A stretch of 36,287 nucleotides of DNA from Hyphococcus sp. (GTDB lineage: Bacteria > Pseudomonadota > Alphaproteobacteria > Caulobacterales > Parvularculaceae): contig JAJFFY010000001.1 in assembly GCA_021776415.1 (NCBI GenBank), positions 1-36,287 of the forward strand. The letters are read 5' to 3'. Position 1 is the first letter of the stretch, and each line of letters begins with the position of its first letter. The notes under the pieces were generated by a model. It worked only from the letters and a program-made list of their open reading frames with translations. It ran no database searches and was not told where the DNA came from. The translations under genes and the position numbers were made by a program. This document shows positions 33,117 through 36,287 of this stretch, in pieces.

Positions 33117-33371
33117 TTAGGCGCCCGACCAGCACGAAGCGATTGCATCTTTTGAAGCCTGGCTCAAACCTTCAAGATCGGCCTCCGACTGAATCGCCAT
33201 CAACTCCTCAGTCATCCCGTCGTCTGCAGCTTTTGCAAGGCATGAACAGCCCGACGCATCACCACTGGTTTCAGTCGCATAGGCGACGCACTGGGTTTCA
33301 AGGTCACTGGCCAATGCCGGTGCGGCGACAAAGCTCACGCCGAGCACAATGGCGACTAGTTGTTTCATCAT
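33117..33371 (-). CDS. Small secreted Cys-containing protein (paralogue 2)
   Basis: This 84-aa protein starts at ATG 33371 (GGAG 8 bases upstream). Residues 1-21 form a signal peptide ending ALA. The mature chain of about 62 residues has four Cys in the pattern ETQCVAYA, SGCSCLAKA and ASCWSGA at the end. The neighbour at 33402-33671 has the same layout, with the shared SGCxCL core. Two disulfides in the periplasm are plausible. I do not recognise the family. A terminator follows. The pair sits between hisB and hisH but has no visible link to histidine synthesis. Confidence 0.78.
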   Translation of the reverse strand: MMKQLVAIVLGVSFVAAPALASDLETQCVAYATETSGDASGCSCLAKAADDGMTEELMAIQSEADLEGLSQASKDAIASCWSGA

Positions 33372-33401
33372 CTGATCGTCTCCTGTTGATTATCATCCCC
33401 G

Positions 33402-33671
33402 TTAACGGGTGCATTTATCCATCGCCGCTTTGGCCGCATCGGACCCGGCCGCATAGCGCTCTGCGGGGTCGGCGATTTGACCGAGCGTTAAAAACTCCTC
33501 CTGCAACGCCGCATCCGCCGTTACTTCTTCTTCAAGACAAGCGCAGCCCGAGGTGTCGCGGCCGTCCGCTTCCAGCGCCGCAACGCAAGCGTCCGCCATC
33601 TCGCCGGCATATGCGCCAGACGCCATCAATGCCACCGCAGCGATCGCTGATATTTGGATTTTGAATTTCAT
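33402..33671 (-). CDS. Small secreted Cys-containing protein (paralogue 1)
   Basis: The 89-aa protein starts at ATG 33671, with AAGGTAG about 7 bases upstream; a second ATG in frame at 33692 is less well placed. The signal peptide ends AYA near residue 22. The mature part has four Cys: DACVAAL, DTSGCACLEEE and MDKCTR at the C-terminus, and is acidic. The Cys spacing and the SGCxCL core match the gene that follows it, so the two are tandem paralogues with diverged sequence. No known family was recognised. The two are 30 bases apart and likely one transcript. Confidence 0.78.
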   Translation of the reverse strand: MKFKIQISAIAAVALMASGAYAGEMADACVAALEADGRDTSGCACLEEEVTADAALQEEFLTLGQIADPAERYAAGSDAAKAAMDKCTR

Positions 33672-33858
33672 GTTTTCTACCTTGTTTGTCATGCGCCGGA
33701 ATGATCAAAAACGAATACGCAACAAGGCGGCGGCGCAAGAAAGCTCCCCAGCCGGACGCGATCTGACCCAATGGCGGCGCCGGCGTCAATGCGCGCGGGC
33801 AGCCGGGCTGCATAATTTTTGGCTAGACCGGAGGGCAGGGCGCTCTGCTGCAGGATTG

Positions 33859-34452
33859 TCAGCCGCCAAGCACGCCCTTGGTCGAAGGCGCGTCTGCGCT
33901 GGCGCGCGGATCAAGCTCCACCGCCGCACGGAACGCCCGCGCTGTCGCTTTAAAACAGCTTTCAACGATGTGGTGGGAATTGGCGCCATAAAGACTTTCG
34001 ACATGCAGGCATGCCCCGGCATTGGTCGCAAAAGCGTGGAACCATTCCTTGAACAGCTCGGTGTCCATATCGCCGATTTTCGGGCGCGAAAAATTCACGT
34101 TCCAGATCAGATAAGGGCGTTTGGAAATGTCGATCACCGCCCGGGAAAGCGCTTCGTCCATGGCAATATAGGCATGGCCGAAACGGCCAATGCCGGCGCA
34201 ATCGCCAAGCGCCTTGGCCACCGCCTGGCCCATGACAATGCCGACATCTTCGACCGTGTGGTGCATATCGATATGCAGATCGCCCTCGGCGCGGATTTTA
34301 AGATCGATCATCGCGTGCTTGGCAAACGCCTCCAGCATATGGTCGAAAAAACCAATGCCGGTCTCGATATCGTAATCGCCAGCGCCGTCGAGCTCCATGG
34401 CGACGAAAATTTCCGTCTCGCGGGTTTTTCGCTCTATTGTGGCCGCGCGCAT
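33859..34452 (-). CDS. hisB: Imidazoleglycerol-phosphate dehydratase
   Basis: The 197-aa manganese enzyme dehydrates imidazole glycerol phosphate. Both halves of the metal site are present: the N-terminal [17 protein letters not shown] and [15 protein letters not shown], and the C-terminal [16 protein letters not shown] and [19 protein letters not shown]. It is the monofunctional type without a phosphatase domain. AAGGAG lies 7 bases upstream of ATG 34452. It is divergent from hslV with about 119 bases between the starts, the usual alphaproteobacterial arrangement. The 187 bases behind it (33672-33858) hold no gene. Confidence 0.96.
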   Translation of the reverse strand: MRAATIERKTRETEIFVAMELDGAGDYDIETGIGFFDHMLEAFAKHAMIDLKIRAEGDLHIDMHHTVEDVGIVMGQAVAKALGDCAGIGRFGHAYIAMDEALSRAVIDISKRPYLIWNVNFSRPKIGDMDTELFKEWFHAFATNAGACLHVESLYGANSHHIVESCFKATARAFRAAVELDPRASADAPSTKGVLGG

Positions 34453-34571
34453 GGCGCACTCCTTTTAAGATCCTGCATCATCGGCTATGCAACGCCGAAC
34501 GCCTTGATCCTTATTGAATATTTGCCCGCGCGTCCAATATTGAGGACCGCGATAACCAGCCGGAGACCGAA

Positions 34572-35126
34572 ATGAGCGCCAACACTATGCACGGCACGAC
34601 AATATTGGCGGTGCGCCGGGGCGCGCAGATTTGCGTCGGCGGCGACGGCCAGGTGAGCCTTGGCCAGACGGTGGTTAAAGGCGACGCCAAGAAAGTGCGC
34701 CGGCTTGTCGGGGGCAATGTGATTGCCGGGTTCGCCGGCGCCACCGCGGACGCGTTCACCTTGCTGGAGCGGCTGGAATCCAAGCTCGAGCAATATCCGG
34801 GTCAATTAACGCGCGCATCGGTCGAGCTGGCCAAGGACTGGCGCACCGACCGCTATCTGCGCCGGCTGGAGGCGATGATGATCGTCGCTGACAAGGACGT
34901 CACCTTGACCCTGTCCGGCGTCGGCGATGTTCTGGAGCCGCAATATGGCGTCACCGGCATTGGCTCGGGCGGCGATTATGCGCGCTCAGCTGCAAGGGCG
35001 CTATTGGAAGAAACCGAGCTTGACGCCGAGGCGATTGTGCGAAAATCAATGGCCATCGCCGCCTCCATATGCGTTTACACAAACACGTCGCTGACGCTCG
35101 AGAAGATTACGGCCGGCGACAAATGA
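34572..35126 (+). CDS. hslV: ATP-dependent protease subunit HslV
   Basis: The 184-aa protein forms the proteolytic double hexamer that works with HslU. A short propeptide (MSANTMHG) precedes the catalytic Thr in [20 protein letters not shown]; Asp17 and Lys33 of the active site are in GGDGQVS and AKKVRRL. The C-terminal half includes [24 protein letters not shown] is 7 bases before ATG. The leader has a TTGAAT-N14-CCAATATT arrangement that loosely resembles a heat-shock sigma-32 promoter; that is only a weak suggestion. This gene is the nearest reference in the window for the 3372-4655 protein. Confidence 0.97.
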   Translation: MSANTMHGTTILAVRRGAQICVGGDGQVSLGQTVVKGDAKKVRRLVGGNVIAGFAGATADAFTLLERLESKLEQYPGQLTRASVELAKDWRTDRYLRRLEAMMIVADKDVTLTLSGVGDVLEPQYGVTGIGSGGDYARSAARALLEETELDAEAIVRKSMAIAASICVYTNTSLTLEKITAGDK

Positions 35127-35246
35127 GGCGTTTAACAAATTAATCAGTGTGCTGATTTTATAAAACCTTCATCCGCCGTTTCGTTTTGTCGCGCTTATTT
35201 ATCGGCGAAAACTATTTAAGTGAGTTGCATCGTTGCAGGAAAAATT

Positions 35247-36287
35247 ATGACCGACTTTAGCCCCCGCGAAATCGTCTCCGAACTTGATCGCTTCATCGTT
35301 GGCCAGGGCGCCGCCAAGCGCGCGGTGGCGATTGCCCTGCGCAATCGCTGGCGCCGGCGCCGGGTGGAGGGGGATCTTCGCGACGAGATCACGCCCAAGA
35401 ATATCTTGATGATCGGACCCACCGGGGTCGGCAAGACCGAAATTTCGCGGCGCCTCGCCAGGCTAGCCGGCGCGCCATTTTTGAAGGTTGAGGCAACCAA
35501 ATTCACCGAGGTTGGCTATGTCGGACGCGATGTCGATTCGATCGTCCGCGACCTGGTCGAGATCGCCATTGCGCTGGTCAAGGAAACCAAACGCGAAGAG
35601 GTCAAAGCCGCCGCCCACAACGCCGCCGAAGAGCGCGTCATTGATGCGCTGGTCGGCGACAGCGGCGGCGAGACAACCCGTGAGCATTTCCGCAAAAAAC
35701 TCCGCGACGGCGAGCTTAACGACCGCGAAATTGAAATCGAGTTGCGCGAGACCCAAGGCGGCATGCCGAGCTTTGAAATCCCCGGCATGCCGGGCGCGCA
35801 GATGGGCATGATTAACCTCTCGGACATGCTCGGCAAGGCGTTCCAGGGACCCAAAGCAACCCGCCGGGTCAAGGTTCGCGACGCATACGAACCAATTATT
35901 GCTGAGGAGGCCGATAACCTTCTCGACGACGAGGTGATTGCGCGCGAGGCGGTTGAGCTGGCGGAAAATGACGGCATCGTTTTTCTCGACGAGATTGACA
36001 AGATCGCCCGCGGCGCCGAGCGCGCCAGCGCCGATGTCTCGCGCGAAGGCGTCCAGCGAGATCTTCTGCCGCTGATTGAAGGCGCGACGGTGGCGACCAA
36101 ATACGGCCCGGTCAAAACCGACCACATGTTATTTATCGCCTCAGGCGCGTTTCACCTGTCCAAACCGTCCGACCTTCTGCCCGAGCTACAGGGACGCCTG
36201 CCGATCCGGGTTGAGCTCGATGCGCTGACCCGTGACGACCTCCGCCGCATCCTGGTTGAGCCGGAGGCGAGCCTCATCAAGCAATAT
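35247..36287 (+). CDS. hslU: ATP-dependent protease ATPase subunit HslU (C-terminus outside window)
   Basis: The first 347 residues of a protein normally about 435 aa are present; the frame is open at the window end. The Walker A is GPTGVGKTE and the Walker B is [11 protein letters not shown]. Other HslU signatures are [15 protein letters not shown] at the start, [20 protein letters not shown] after the Walker A, and the intermediate domain between about 110 and 230. Before the window ends, [20 protein letters not shown] covers the sensor-1 region. AGGA is 8 bases before ATG 35247. It is 120 bases behind hslV, with only a weak hairpin between them, so one transcript is likely. Confidence 0.97.
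   Translation, partial: MTDFSPREIVSELDRFIVGQGAAKRAVAIALRNRWRRRRVEGDLRDEITPKNILMIGPTGVGKTEISRRLARLAGAPFLKVEATKFTEVGYVGRDVDSIVRDLVEIAIALVKETKREEVKAAAHNAAEERVIDALVGDSGGETTREHFRKKLRDGELNDREIEIELRETQGGMPSFEIPGMPGAQMGMINLSDMLGKAFQGPKATRRVKVRDAYEPIIAEEADNLLDDEVIAREAVELAENDGIVFLDEIDKIARGAERASADVSREGVQRDLLPLIEGATVATKYGPVKTDHMLFIASGAFHLSKPSDLLPELQGRLPIRVELDALTRDDLRRILVEPEASLIKQY

Noticed and set aside
32267..33664. A 465-codon plus-strand frame
   Set aside because: Antisense to hisH and the two small secreted genes and runs through a perfect terminator; no recognisable motif.
33553..34575. A 340-codon plus-strand frame
   Set aside because: Antisense to hisB and part of a small secreted gene, and composed of typical shadow sequence.
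35142..35160. Hairpin between hslV and hslU
   Set aside because: The stem is only 6 bp of mostly AT pairs, too weak to call a terminator.
35463..36125. A 220-codon minus-strand frame
   Set aside because: Antisense to hslU, which is unmistakable.
1..36287. CRISPR arrays, insertion sequences, prophage genes, toxin-antitoxin pairs
   Set aside because: I looked on both strands and saw no regularly spaced repeats, transposase or integrase motifs, or small paired toxin/antitoxin genes.

Overview
The window is about 36 kb of GC-rich, densely coding chromosome from an alphaproteobacterium. Supporting evidence is the hisB/hisH/hisA/hisF/hisE group lying divergent to hslVU, the cycM-like membrane cytochrome divergent to pheA, a TonB-dependent receptor, a coq7 gene, a VPLPA-CTERM-like surface protein, and two candidate CtrA boxes (TTAA-N7-TTAA type). 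A marine or freshwater member of the Hyphomonadaceae/Parvularculaceae kind is my inference; no marker gene in the window fixes the genus. I see no phage, insertion sequence, plasmid function, CRISPR array or classical defence island.

Layout. 1-2.6 kb: the 5' part of an M28 peptidase, pheA, and divergent cytochrome c. 2.5-5.2 kb: ybjQ, then a two-gene unit made of an unnamed 135-aa protein and a 427-aa protein whose N-terminus reads like a proteasome beta subunit, then a 45-aa membrane peptide gene. 5.2-8.9 kb: SIMPL-domain lipoprotein, SelO, threonine ammonia-lyase. 9-12.9 kb: VPLPA-CTERM-like protein with a sigma-54-like promoter, then an NfeD/NfeD-short/stomatin membrane operon. 13.1-18.8 kb: TonB-dependent receptor, TusA-like protein, and a pair of secreted proteins (SEL1/peptidoglycan-binding and parallel beta-helix). 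18.8-22.2 kb: secreted M28 peptidase, a Tyr/Arg/His-rich secreted protein, a small membrane protein, tRNA-Leu(CAA). 22.3-28 kb: ExoD, DsbB, Coq7, DUF2165, an ACE-like M2 peptidase lipoprotein and a haloalkane dehalogenase with a signal peptide. 28.4-36.3 kb: hisE, hisF, a CYTH-CHAD protein, hisA, hisH, two small Cys-containing secreted paralogues, hisB, then divergent hslV and hslU (cut by the window end).

How the genes work together. HisH and HisF form imidazole glycerol-phosphate synthase; HisE, HisA and HisB supply other steps of histidine synthesis. HslV and HslU form the bacterial ATP-dependent proteasome-like protease. The NfeD pair and stomatin form a membrane quality-control or raft-like module. 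A large share of the other genes encode exported or envelope proteins.

The best candidate for something undescribed is the 3372-4655 gene. It has a Thr directly after the start Met, Asp at position 17 and Lys at position 36, in sequence contexts that match the proteasome/HslV active site. The rest of the protein looks like a large mostly helical insertion and a C-terminal segment typical of the fold. It is translationally linked to an unknown 135-aa partner. Other points worth checking are a two-copy intergenic hairpin repeat with compensatory stem changes, a hisF tail built from palindromes, and a Cys-rich secreted paralogue pair lodged inside the his cluster.
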